From Streptomyces sp. MUM 203J (GTDB lineage: Bacteria; Actinomycetota; Actinomycetes; Streptomycetales; Streptomycetaceae): DNA of 64,000 nucleotides. Location: assembly GCF_022414595.1 (NCBI RefSeq), contig NZ_JADWYO010000030.1, positions 1 to 64,000 on the forward strand, in the 5' to 3' direction. The first letter of the stretch is position 1. The number at the start of each line of letters is the position of its first letter. The notes beneath the pieces are model-generated. The model saw nothing but the letters and a program-made list of their open reading frames with translations. It searched no databases and had not been told where the DNA came from. The translations under genes were made by a program, and so were the position numbers. This document shows positions 35,506 through 45,438 of the stretch, in pieces.

Positions 35506-36201
35506 TCAGCCGTGCCGTAGGGGGGCCACGCCCAGTTCGCCCAGCCCCGCTCCGGTCCGGACCACCACCGAGCCGAACGGCGTCCTCAGCCGCAGCCACG
35601 GCCCCGTCGCCAGCAGTGCCACGGGCACCTCGTGCGGCAGGGCGCCGCCCGGGGGCAGGAAGCCCAGCGACTGCGCCGCGTGTGCGGCCCTCAGGGGCAG
35701 GCCGGTGTCCCCGAGCGTGCGGGACCAGATCTCGCGGCCGATCCGGTCGCGGGCCTCGCGAGTCCGGCCCTCCGGCGGCAGCGCCTCGTCCCGCGCTCGG
35801 AACTCCGCCACCGCCGCCGCGACCGCCCGGCGCAGCGCGTCCGCCCCGGGCGTCCCGGGGAGCTCGCGCCAGCCGCCGCGCGGCGGCAGGACCCCGCTCC
35901 ACGGCGGGCCGGTGACGGCGGCGGGCACACCCACCCGGCCCTCCGGCTCCTCGATCGCGTCGAGCAGCTCACCGGCGGACACGGTGACGTCCAACGACAC
36001 CTCCGCGTCCCGCAGCGCGGCCGTACGGACGGCGAGGACCTCGAAGGACGGCGGGCGGCCGAACACGGCGAGGACGCCGCCGCCCGCCCGGAGGCGGACC
36101 GCGGCGGCCCTGTCGTACCGCAGCAGCCGGGTCAGGAAGGCGGCGAGGCCCGCCGCCTCCCCGGCGCCGGCGAGGTGGAGCGTGGCGGTGGGCGCCGTCA
36201 T
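35506..36201 (-). CDS. Hypothetical protein, third gene of ettA operon
   Basis: A 231-aa soluble protein (TAPTATLHLAGAGEAAGLAA at the start) which I do not recognise beyond being common in Streptomyces next to ettA and a thioesterase. It has alternating strand and helix segments, a central acidic helix region and no membrane segment or catalytic signature. ATG 36201 overlaps the thioesterase stop (ATGA), so it is translationally coupled and the last gene of the operon. Confidence 0.75.
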   Translation of the reverse strand: MTAPTATLHLAGAGEAAGLAAFLTRLLRYDRAAAVRLRAGGGVLAVFGRPPSFEVLAVRTAALRDAEVSLDVTVSAGELLDAIEEPEGRVGVPAAVTGPPWSGVLPPRGGWRELPGTPGADALRRAVAAAVAEFRARDEALPPEGRTREARDRIGREIWSRTLGDTGLPLRAAHAAQSLGFLPPGGALPHEVPVALLATGPWLRLRTPFGSVVVRTGAGLGELGVAPLRHG

Positions 36202-36632
36202 GCGGCGGCACCCTCCGAGGACATCCCGTCGTCCACGTACTCCTGGAGGAACTCCCGCTCCTCGTCGCTGATCCGGCGCGGGCGCTGCGCCTCCAGGTCG
36301 AACGGGACGACGACCGTCGACGCCCGTACGTAGACCTGCTCCGGGTCCTTGATCTCGTACGCGATCGTCAGCGACGCCGCGCCGATCTTGGTGACCCAGG
36401 ACTCGACGGTCACCGGCTCGTGCCGGTGGACCAGCGGCCGGAGATAGTCGATCTCGTGGCGGGCGACGACGGACCCGCCGGAGAACGACGGCGAACCGTC
36501 GCCCGGAGCCAGCCGGAACATGAAGTCGATCCGGGCCTCCTCCAGGTAGCGGAGGAAGACCACGTTGTTGACGTGCCCGAAGGCGTCCATGTCCGACCAG
36601 CGGAGCGGGCAGCGGTATATGTGCCGGGCCAT
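36198..36632 (-). CDS. Acyl-CoA thioesterase, hot-dog fold (4HBT family)
   Basis: A 144-aa hot-dog protein hydrolysing an acyl-CoA. The 4HBT signature is clear: RWSDMDAFGHVNNVVFLRYLEEARIDF has the catalytic Asp and the H-V-N-N segment on the central helix, and HEIDYLRPLVHR is the next strand. The acyl chain is unknown. GGGGAG precedes ATG 36632, which lies 15 bases after the ettA stop; the gene is coupled to the next by ATGA. Confidence 0.9.
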   Translation of the reverse strand: MARHIYRCPLRWSDMDAFGHVNNVVFLRYLEEARIDFMFRLAPGDGSPSFSGGSVVARHEIDYLRPLVHRHEPVTVESWVTKIGAASLTIAYEIKDPEQVYVRASTVVVPFDLEAQRPRRISDEEREFLQEYVDDGMSSEGAAA

Positions 36633-36647
36633 GTGAAGCTCCCCGCC

Positions 36648-38312
<1,665 letters not shown>

Positions 38313-38425
38313 GAGAAACCGTCCGGCAGTCAGTAGGGTTCGATCCGCGTCTCCGCCGCATCAGGGCAGATACACCCCATCTTGCCGTACCGCCACCCCA
38401 GGGCGAAAACGAGTACCTCGGCGGG

Positions 38426-38450
38426 CCCGGGGGGCTGAGCCCCCCGGGCT
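38426..38450 (-). terminator. Terminator after thioester surface protein gene
   Basis: A 10-bp stem (38426-38435 with 38441-38450) with a 5-base loop, located 5 bp past the stop codon at 38456. Confidence 0.75.
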
Positions 38451-38455
38451 TGCCC

Positions 38456-39931
38456 CTACGCGTCCTTCTTCCTGCGGAGGAAGAACACCGCTCCCCCGCC
38501 GACCAGCAGGAACACCGCGGCCACGCCCGCGATCATGGGCGTGGCGCCGGAGGCACCGGTCTCGGCGAGGTCGCCGGTGGGGCCGGTGGCGCCTCCGGTG
38601 GCCGTGCCGCCTCCGGTGGAGCCTCCGGCGGCCGTGGCTCCTCCGGCGGCCGTGGCACCTTCCGGGCCCGTGCCGGACGAGGTGCCGCCGGACTGGGGGC
38701 TCGGGCCCTCATCGGGCTGCTCCCCGCCGGTGTCCGGCGTCGTGCTGCTCGTGGTCCTGCAGTCCAGGACGCCCTTGAACGTCTTCTTCTCGCCGTTGGG
38801 GAGCGGGATGGTGAACTCGTACGGCTGGTCCTCCGCGACCGGGACGGTCACTGTCTTGGACTCTCCGGCGGGGACGGAGAACTTGAGGCCCATCAGCTCG
38901 AAGGCGAAGGGCTCGTCGCTCTTGTTGGTGGCGGTGATGTCGACGCCGCCCTCGGCACAGTTCTTCTTCGCGGACAGCGCCGGGGTGCCCCAGGAGGCGG
39001 TCGCGGTGGCGGAGACCGTGGACTCGCTGGAGCCGGCCAGGATCTGGGTCTGGCTCCTGCTGAGGCTGGCGAAGGCGCGGCCGACGGAGACGGAGGTGGT
39101 GGCCTGCACGGCGAAGGTGGCGGAGCCGTCCCGTGTGTCGGCCGGGACGTCGACGTACAGCTCGCTGCCGTCGCCGGCCTCGGTGAGGGGCTTGCCCGCC
39201 TTGTCGGTGACCTTGACCCCGGTGACGGCGACCTCGGACGGCAGGTTCACGGAGGCCCGCTCGGCATTGGTGCGGACGGTGACCGGCCCGATCCTGGTGC
39301 CCGCCGGCCCGGAGACCGCGGCAGGGTCGAGACTCAGTGAGGCCTTGGGCTCCTCAAGGCCCTTCGCGTTCTTCTCCAGCCAGTCCGCGAGCTTCTCTGC
39401 CGCCGGGTCGAGGGCCTCGACCTCGACGTCGTCCGAGTAGCGCCAGATGGCGACCTGCGTGCCCGCGGCGGCGGTCTCCCTGGTCAGGGCGCCCGCGCCG
39501 GCCTTCTTGGCCAGGCTCTCCAGGTCGTCGACCTGAGGGTAGGAGTTCTGCAGGATCCAGCGGATCCGGCCTGCGTCCTCGTTCCCCCCGAGAGAGGTCT
39601 GCCCCCAGGGTGTCTCCTGGTACTTGGCCTTCTGCTGGGTGGGCTTGTGAATGTCGATGCAGTACGTCTTGAGGGTGCCGCCGCCCTCGACCGCCATCTC
39701 GAACAGCCCGGCGGGCAGCTTCTTGCGTTCGCCGTCCTCCACGAGCACCGCCTGGTCGAAGGTGGTGAGCCCGTTGAGGGTGGCGGAGGCGCCGCTCTGC
39801 TGCGGGCCCTCGTCCGCTGTGGCCGTGGCGGCCCCCGCTATGGACCCCCCGGCGATCAGGCCGGACGCCAGGGCCACGGCGGCAAGACGGCCGGCCAACC
39901 GCTTGCGCCGCTTTACCGAAGAACCAAACAC
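38456..39931 (-). CDS. Cell-wall-anchored thioester (TQXA) domain surface protein
   Basis: A 491-aa exported protein. A signal peptide (RRKRLAGRLAAVALASGL, cleavage near TATADEG) precedes a thioester domain in which C91 (KTYCIDIHKP) and Q159 (AGTQVAIWRYSDD) are placed to form an internal Cys-Gln thioester, a chemistry Gram-positive adhesins use to bond covalently to targets. Beta-sandwich domains (about 190-390) and a Gly/Thr-rich stalk follow. The C-terminus has LAETG (455-459), a hydrophobic helix and RRKK, a class E sortase signal. GTG 39931 has GAGGGG upstream. The binding target is unknown. Confidence 0.9.
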   Translation of the reverse strand: MFGSSVKRRKRLAGRLAAVALASGLIAGGSIAGAATATADEGPQQSGASATLNGLTTFDQAVLVEDGERKKLPAGLFEMAVEGGGTLKTYCIDIHKPTQQKAKYQETPWGQTSLGGNEDAGRIRWILQNSYPQVDDLESLAKKAGAGALTRETAAAGTQVAIWRYSDDVEVEALDPAAEKLADWLEKNAKGLEEPKASLSLDPAAVSGPAGTRIGPVTVRTNAERASVNLPSEVAVTGVKVTDKAGKPLTEAGDGSELYVDVPADTRDGSATFAVQATTSVSVGRAFASLSRSQTQILAGSSESTVSATATASWGTPALSAKKNCAEGGVDITATNKSDEPFAFELMGLKFSVPAGESKTVTVPVAEDQPYEFTIPLPNGEKKTFKGVLDCRTTSSTTPDTGGEQPDEGPSPQSGGTSSGTGPEGATAAGGATAAGGSTGGGTATGGATGPTGDLAETGASGATPMIAGVAAVFLLVGGGAVFFLRRKKDA

Positions 39932-40207
39932 GAATTTCCCCTCTGGGCGAGGCCCCCGGGGGCGCGGCACGCGCGCCGTGAGACACATGGGGGGTGGGAC
40001 TCGCCGTACGTCTCAAGTGCCCCGTGAGTACGCGGAATCCTAGAGAGGCGGCCGGGCCGAATCCCCCGTGATACCCGCGGTCAATCATTCCGAATCTCAA
40101 TCGTTACGCTGAACCACCCCCGTGCGGCGCTCCCTTCGGCAGATCAGTCTCCCAAGTTCCCGTTTCGGCTGCGCCCCTTGCGGGCCTCGCCGACGGGGCC
40201 CCACTCC
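39932..40207. other. Intergenic region, surface protein promoter
   Basis: No gene is visible. The right part must hold the 3' end signals of the single-stranded DNA-binding protein gene and the left part the surface protein promoter; the stretch around 40080-40110 is A+T-richer than its surroundings. Confidence 0.5.
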
Positions 40208-40666
40208 TCAGGTCGCCACCAGTTCCCTCTCCGGTTCCGGTGGGGCGGCGTCCGTCGCCTCCTCCGCCATGTCCGGTGCGCGCTCCGGCTGTTGTGTGTC
40301 CGTGCACCTGGCCGGGCGGCGGAAGGCGGCCGTGCCCCGGGTCAGGTCGTGGCCGACGGCGACGGCGTCGATGTCGACGAACGTCTTGCGCCGGCCCTCC
40401 CAGTCGCCGTCCTCCCGCACTCTCAGCCGTCCGTGCACCACGAGGGGTTCACCGACGGAGACGGAGGCGGCGACGTTCGCACCGAGCTGGCGCCAGGCGT
40501 TGACGGTGAAGAAGTTGGTGGGCCCGTCGGCCCAGGCGCCGCGCTGCCGGTCCCAGCGGCGCGGGGTCGCCGCGAAGCGGAACCGGGCCACTCCGCCGGT
40601 GCGGGTCTCCCGGTACTCCACGCTCGTCGCCACGTTCCCGACCACGGTCACCAGGGTGTCGTTCAT
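40208..40666 (-). CDS. ssbB: Single-stranded DNA-binding protein without acidic tail (SsbB-like)
   Basis: A 152-aa OB-fold protein: NDTLVTVVGNVATSVEYRET, FRFAATPRRWDRQRGAW, TNFFTVNAWRQLGANV and GEPLVVHGRLRV are the SSB strands. The C-terminus ends ERELVAT and lacks the acidic DDDIPF-type tip that recruits partner proteins, so this is the secondary paralogue rather than the replicative SSB. In S. coelicolor the tail-less SsbB is needed for chromosome segregation in sporulation; the same role here is inferred. GGAGG precedes ATG 40666. Confidence 0.85.
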   Translation of the reverse strand: MNDTLVTVVGNVATSVEYRETRTGGVARFRFAATPRRWDRQRGAWADGPTNFFTVNAWRQLGANVAASVSVGEPLVVHGRLRVREDGDWEGRRKTFVDIDAVAVGHDLTRGTAAFRRPARCTDTQQPERAPDMAEEATDAAPPEPERELVAT

Positions 40667-40876
40667 GATGTCTCGCTCCTCCTGCTCGCGGTGTGTTCGT
40701 CCGTGTCCCCATCGTGGAGGTGGGAGGCGAATCCCGCTGAGAGCTGTGGAGGAGCGCCCCGCTGTGGACAACTCCGTCACCCGTCGGAGCTACCTGTGGG
40801 CGTTGTCTGCCGACGTCGTCTCCCGGCGTTGCCGGGGTCGGCTGCCGGGGTCGTCCGTGGTGTTCGTCATCCGGCG

Positions 40877-42853
40877 TCACCTGCTGCGGAGGCGGCTGGT
40901 GCCGGACACTCTGGCGTACTGCTGGCGCACCTCGCGGTAGCGCATCAGCTCGGCGGCGACGGGGTCGAGCACCATGGCGCGCCCGCAGGCCGCCGCGGCC
41001 TCCCGCAGCCGCCGCTCCACGTCCTGGCCGTATCGCCGGGCGGGTCCCCGCGCGGCGGCGGCGCAGCCCCATTCGAGGAGCGGGCCGCCGACGATCCCGG
41101 CGAGCATGACGAGCACGGGGGCCAGAAGCCCGGGTTCCAGGACGCCGATGATCTGGCCGGCCAGCCACAGCGCGCCGACGATCTGCAACAGCGTCATGGC
41201 CATCTGGAGCAGCACGGCGACAGGCCACCAGGCAGGGCGGGACGGCCGGTTCCTCACCCTGCCGGAGCGGGACCCGGCGCGGCGGCGGGAGGTGAAGCGG
41301 CCCGGCCCGGCGCCGTCCCGCGACCGGCCCCGCCCGGTCCCGTCGGCCGCCGTCCCCTTCCCGTCCCGCTCCCCCGCCGCACCCTCGTCGGTGTCCCCGC
41401 CCGCTTCCCCGACGGTTCCCGCTCCGTCCAGCGCGCCCGCGTCCCCTTCAGCGCCCGTGCCGCGCCCCTCCCCTGCCTCGTCCGCGTCCTGCCCCTCCGG
41501 CCGCCGCAACCTCACCGCCAGGTCGTCCAGTGCCTCCGGCAGCCCTCGTGCCCCCCGCACCGCCGCCTCCCGGACAGCCTGGGCCCAGGGGGTGGGCAGG
41601 CCGTCGGAGGCCTCGTCCGCGACGATCCGCACGGCCTGCTCGACCCGCTGGCGGGCGGTCGGCTCGTCCTCCGCGGGGCGCGGTTCCAGGGGCTCGCCGC
41701 CGCCCGGGGTGCGCAGCCGCTCGTACCAGCGCCACAGCCGCAGCCACGGGGTGCCGCAGGCGCGGCCGGCGTTCCGGCGCCATTCGCGTTCCGCGGCCTC
41801 TCCGGCGGCGGTGGCGCCGACGGCGACGGCGAGGCGGGCGGCGAAGTCGTCCTGGGAGCGTTCACCGAGCCCGACGTTGCCGTGGCCGACGTAGGCGGTG
41901 CGCAGCCGGTCGGCGGCGGCGTCGACGTCGGCGGCGATGCGGCGGGCGGCGGCGGCGCGGCTCTGGACGAACGCGGCGAGCATGTCCCGCAGTTCCCCGA
42001 CGCCTTCGCCGGTGAGGGCGGACACGGCGAGCACGGTGGCGCCGGGTTCGCCGTGCTCCCCGAGGGCCATGCCGTCGTCGTCGAGGAGGCGGCGCAGGTC
42101 GTCGAGGACCTGGTGGGCGGCGTCGCCGGGGAGGCGGTCGATCTGGTTGAGGACGACGAAGGTGACCTCGGCGTGCCCGGCGAGGGGTTGCAGGTAGCGC
42201 TCATGGAGGGCGGCGTCGGCGTACTTCTCGGGGTCGACGACCCAGATGACGGCGTCGACGAGGGCGAGCACCCGGTCGACCTGGCGGCGGTGGGCGGTGA
42301 CGGCGGAGTCGTGGTCCGGGAGGTCGACGAGGACCAGTCCCTGGAGGGCCTCGTCGCCCGTGCCGCCGGCGAGGGGTAGGCGGCGCAGGCGGCCGGGGAT
42401 GGCCAGCCGGTCGAGGAGCCCTGCGGCGCCGTCGGACCAGACGCAGGCGATGGGCGCGCCCGTGGTGGGCCTTCTGAGGCCGGTCTCGGAGATCGGCACC
42501 CCGGCCAGCGCATTGGTCAAGGTCGACTTGCCGCTTCCCGTGGCGCCCGCGATGGCGACGACGGTGTGCCGGGAGGACAGGCGCTGCCGGGCGGCGGCCT
42601 CGTCGAGGACCCGGCCGGCCTCCGCGAGGACCTCGGTGTCGACGCGGGTGGCGGACAGACCCATGAGTTCGCGCAGGGCGTCGAGGCGGGTGCGGAGGGT
42701 GCCTTTGTAGGGGACGGTCTCCAGGGCGTGTGCGGTGTCGTCGGCGTTCCCCGCCGGGGGGTCGTACGGGTGGGAGGTGTCGTCGTAGACGGCGTGACCG
42801 TCCACGCGGCGGGCGATGAGCCCGTCGTCCCAGCTCTGCTCCACGGCGCTCAC
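40877..42853 (-). CDS. Membrane-associated dynamin-type GTPase (second of pair)
   Basis: A 658-aa GTPase. The G domain starts at about residue 98 with GATGSGKST (P loop), LPDHDS (G3) and NQIDRL (G4); long helices follow, then an Arg/Gly/Asp-rich linker (about 480-560) and a hydrophobic hairpin (about 565-610, with AVLLQMAMTLLQIVGALWLA). The layout resembles YfjP/bacterial dynamin-like proteins that occur as adjacent pairs and, in Streptomyces, act at sporulation septa (DynA/DynB); the equivalence is inferred. GTG 42853 has GGAGAGG 8 bases upstream and lies 6 bases after the upstream GTPase stop. Confidence 0.85.
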   Translation of the reverse strand: MSAVEQSWDDGLIARRVDGHAVYDDTSHPYDPPAGNADDTAHALETVPYKGTLRTRLDALRELMGLSATRVDTEVLAEAGRVLDEAAARQRLSSRHTVVAIAGATGSGKSTLTNALAGVPISETGLRRPTTGAPIACVWSDGAAGLLDRLAIPGRLRRLPLAGGTGDEALQGLVLVDLPDHDSAVTAHRRQVDRVLALVDAVIWVVDPEKYADAALHERYLQPLAGHAEVTFVVLNQIDRLPGDAAHQVLDDLRRLLDDDGMALGEHGEPGATVLAVSALTGEGVGELRDMLAAFVQSRAAAARRIAADVDAAADRLRTAYVGHGNVGLGERSQDDFAARLAVAVGATAAGEAAEREWRRNAGRACGTPWLRLWRWYERLRTPGGGEPLEPRPAEDEPTARQRVEQAVRIVADEASDGLPTPWAQAVREAAVRGARGLPEALDDLAVRLRRPEGQDADEAGEGRGTGAEGDAGALDGAGTVGEAGGDTDEGAAGERDGKGTAADGTGRGRSRDGAGPGRFTSRRRAGSRSGRVRNRPSRPAWWPVAVLLQMAMTLLQIVGALWLAGQIIGVLEPGLLAPVLVMLAGIVGGPLLEWGCAAAARGPARRYGQDVERRLREAAAACGRAMVLDPVAAELMRYREVRQQYARVSGTSRLRSR

Positions 42854-42859
42854 CCGCCG

Positions 42860-44482
42860 TCACCTCTCCTTCTGCAGTACGGACAGTGCGGCGATGAGCG
42901 CGGCCTGCGGTTCGGGGGTCACACCGAGGTCGTCGAGGGGGGCGAGGCGCCGGTCGCGTTCCTCGCGCAGGATGCGGTCGATGGACGTGGTGGTCAGTTC
43001 GGCGCCCTTGTCGCGGAGGCGGAGGGTGCTCTGGGCGCCGAGGAGTTCCGCGAGCTGCTCGCCCGCGCCGCGGGCGCGGCGTCCGCCGAGGAGGGTGGTG
43101 GCGAGGAGGGCGGCGACGGTTTCGGAGGCGGGCGGGGCTGCGGGACGTTCGGTGCGGTGCACTTCGTCGTCGGCGAGCTCTTCGAGGACGCGGCGCCAGC
43201 GCCGTACGGCCATGGCGATGCGCTCGGAGGCCTCGCGGTCGACCCGGGTGACGGGGGTGCGGTGGCGCAGGACGTCGGCGGCGGGTTCGCGGCGCCAGGC
43301 TTCGTGGAGACGTTCGTCGGCTGCGGCGACGGCGCAGTGGAGGAGGGCGGTGAGGGATTCGACGAGGGCGTCGAGGAGTTCGGTGGCCGTGCAGTCGTGA
43401 GGGTGGGCGCGCCAGCGGGTGCGGGCGTCCCCGGCGAGGACGGCGCCGCGGCGCAGTTCGGCGCGGACCCGGTCGCGCTCCTTCTCGTAGGCGGCCTCGA
43501 CGGCGCTGGTGAGACGGTCGGCGGCGGCGCACTGGGCGGCGACGGCGGAGGCGAGTTCGGGCATCCGGCCGCGGAGGGAGTCGATGACGCCGTTGGCGGT
43601 GCGGCCGACGGCCTGCTGGCGGGCGGCGGGGTCCTGGGCGCGGTGGGCGAGCCAGGCGCGCAGGGCGGCGACGGCGGTGTCGGGGAGGAGACCGGTGCCG
43701 CCGCCCGCGGACTCGGGGAGTTCGGGAACGGCGAACCGGGGGACGTCCCCGAGTCCGGAGCGGGTGAGGAGGGCCTCGTACTGCCGGGCGACGTCGTCGA
43801 TCACCTGGTGGGGGACGCGGTCGAGGACGGTGACGAGCGTGGCGTCGTACTCCTTGGCCGTGCGCAGGAGGTGCCAGGGGACGGCGTCGGCGTAGCGGGA
43901 GGCGGTGGTGACCATCACCCAGATGTCCGCGGCGCAGATGAGCCGGGCGGCGAGTTCGCGGCTCTCGACGACGAGGGAGTCGATGTCGGGGGCGTCGAGC
44001 AGGGCGAGTCCGGGAGGCAGGGTGTCGGCCAGTTCGACGCGCAGGGTGTTCGCGGGGGGCGGGAGGGTGTCCCGTTCGTCGCGGTCGCCGGTGTCCTCGG
44101 GGTGGGGGCCGCGGACGCGGGCGAGTTGGGGAAGCACGCGGGGATCCGCGAACCAGCCCTGGTCGGCGGGGTGGCAGACGAGGACGGGCGTGCGGGTGGT
44201 GGGTCTGAGCACTCCGGCCTCGCTGACCCGGCGTCCGACGAGGGAGTTGACGAGCGTGGACTTGCCGGCACCGGTGGAGCCGCCGATGACCGCGAGCAGT
44301 GGCGCGTCGGGGCGGGTGAGGCGGGGGACCAGGTAGTCGTCGAGCTGGGCCAGCAGCTCGGATCTGGCCCTTCGGGCGCCAGGGGCGCCGGGGAGGGACA
44401 GCGGGAGACGCACAGCGGCGACACTGTCGCGCAGGGCGGAGAGTGCGTCGAGGAGCTGAGGCCGTACGTCCAAGGTCACCAC
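42860..44482 (-). CDS. Dynamin-type GTPase (first of pair)
   Basis: A 540-aa GTPase partner of the gene below it. The P loop is GGSTGAGKST, with LALLDAPDIDS as G3 and VLDRVPH as the G4 region; the C-terminal 250 residues are helical. No membrane hairpin is seen, so it may be held at the membrane by its partner. The start is uncertain: GTG 44482 gives VVTLDVRPQLLDAL, matching the beginning of similarity, without a Shine-Dalgarno, so the mRNA may be leaderless. A longer frame to 44638 looks non-coding. Confidence 0.82.
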   Translation of the reverse strand: MVTLDVRPQLLDALSALRDSVAAVRLPLSLPGAPGARRARSELLAQLDDYLVPRLTRPDAPLLAVIGGSTGAGKSTLVNSLVGRRVSEAGVLRPTTRTPVLVCHPADQGWFADPRVLPQLARVRGPHPEDTGDRDERDTLPPPANTLRVELADTLPPGLALLDAPDIDSLVVESRELAARLICAADIWVMVTTASRYADAVPWHLLRTAKEYDATLVTVLDRVPHQVIDDVARQYEALLTRSGLGDVPRFAVPELPESAGGGTGLLPDTAVAALRAWLAHRAQDPAARQQAVGRTANGVIDSLRGRMPELASAVAAQCAAADRLTSAVEAAYEKERDRVRAELRRGAVLAGDARTRWRAHPHDCTATELLDALVESLTALLHCAVAAADERLHEAWRREPAADVLRHRTPVTRVDREASERIAMAVRRWRRVLEELADDEVHRTERPAAPPASETVAALLATTLLGGRRARGAGEQLAELLGAQSTLRLRDKGAELTTTSIDRILREERDRRLAPLDDLGVTPEPQAALIAALSVLQKER

Positions 44483-44790
44483 ATGTGAAGAATGCCCAAT
44501 TTCACCATCTTTTTGAAGCGTATGCCCCTCCCTGCGCGCCGACCGGGTGCAGGGGACAGAGGGGACGAGTGGGACCCAGGCATAACGAGTGCACAACACC
44601 CGGCGCGTGAGGCGCGAAAAGCGCTGCGGGAATCGCACCTGCCTGCGATTATCGGGGTCGCTTCACCGAACCTCCACATCGTGCCACGCAGGCGAAGCGA
44701 CCGGGCCAAGGCGATCGGAGCCCTATCCTTGACCCCGGCAAGGTCACGGACCACCCACCCCGGGCTCCAGAGGCCACAAGGCCACCACCG
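44483..44790. other. Intergenic region between GTPase pair and tRNA-Arg
   Basis: No gene found. It must contain the leftward promoter of the GTPase operon (A+T-rich patch at about 44485-44525) and the rightward promoter of tRNA-Arg; a TATCCT -10-like hexamer lies at about 44723. Confidence 0.5.
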
Positions 44791-44863
44791 GCCCCCGTAG
44801 CTCAGTGGATAGAGCAGGCGCCTTCTAAGCGCTTGGCCGCAGGTTCGAGTCCTGCCGGGGGCG
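44791..44863 (+). tRNA. tRNA-Arg (anticodon TCT)
   Basis: A 73-base cloverleaf: acceptor GCCCCCG/CGGGGGC, D arm GCTC/GAGC, anticodon arm GGCGC/GCGCT with loop CTTCTAA (anticodon TCT, reading AGA/AGG), variable loop TGGCC, T arm GCAGG/CCTGC with TTCGAGT, and discriminator G. CCA is not encoded. It reads rare Arg codons in this high-G+C genome. No integrated element or repeat of its 3' end is seen nearby. Confidence 0.97.
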
Positions 44864-45438
44864 CTCGCTCACAGGGCGGCGCCGGTCCCGGCGACCGCTG
44901 CCGCACGCTCCCCGGCCCAGGGGACCACACCCTGACGGACCCCGGTTCCGCCAGAGCGGACAGGCCGCGGAGGAGAGCGGACCCTCCCTGGAGACGGCCC
45001 GGATCCCGGGTCTCCCAGGACGGCCGGGGCGGGGACACCGCGGCCCGGACCAGGGTACCGGGCGCCGGACCACCGCCGCCGCCCCCTTCCGCCACTCCCT
45101 CATGAACGACGCCCCGGCCGGCGCTCCGTTCGAAGGTGTGCCACCCGCCCGCCGTACGGGCCGGACACGGTCGGCGCGCAGCACGTCCGGCCGAGGCGTC
45201 CCGCGGGGCCGTACCGGCTCGGCACCACCGCACGGCGCATCCGGTGCCGCCGCACCGGGAGAGGCGCCGGGAGGCGGGAAGGCCCTGCCGCCAGGAGCAC
45301 ACCGACGCCTCGTCTCGCCACATCGCTTCCGTGCGCTTCGCCGGCCCCGGCGCCGCGGTCCGGTACGGGGCAGCCTTCTCATCGCGCTCTCATCGACGGC
45401 TTATCCCGTGCTCACCTTGGCTGCCTACGTTTCGGCGC
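44864..45438. other. Gene-free region between tRNA-Arg and ABC exporter
   Basis: No gene with coding character is visible in about 575 bp; open frames on both strands are compositional. The right end carries 11-bp-phased repeats described separately. There is no direct repeat of the tRNA 3' end and no integrase, so it does not look like an integrated element. Confidence 0.55.
45377..45417 (+). promoter_or_regulatory. 11-bp-phased direct repeats upstream of ABC exporter
   Basis: TCTCATCG occurs at 45377 and 45388, followed in the same 11-bp phase by GCTTATCC (45399) and GCTCACCT (45410), ending 21 bp before the permease start. Direct repeats spaced one helical turn apart are the usual binding pattern of OmpR/PhoB-family response regulators such as PhoP. 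The regulator is not in the window. Confidence 0.55.

Noticed and set aside
44802..45382. Minus-strand frames ending in RPRQDSNLRPSA
   Set aside because: The ending is the well-known translation of a tRNA gene read in antisense, here tRNA-Arg; not a protein.
44791..45438. Integrated element at tRNA-Arg
   Set aside because: No integrase, no duplicated tRNA 3' end and no foreign-looking genes in the 575 bp that follow.
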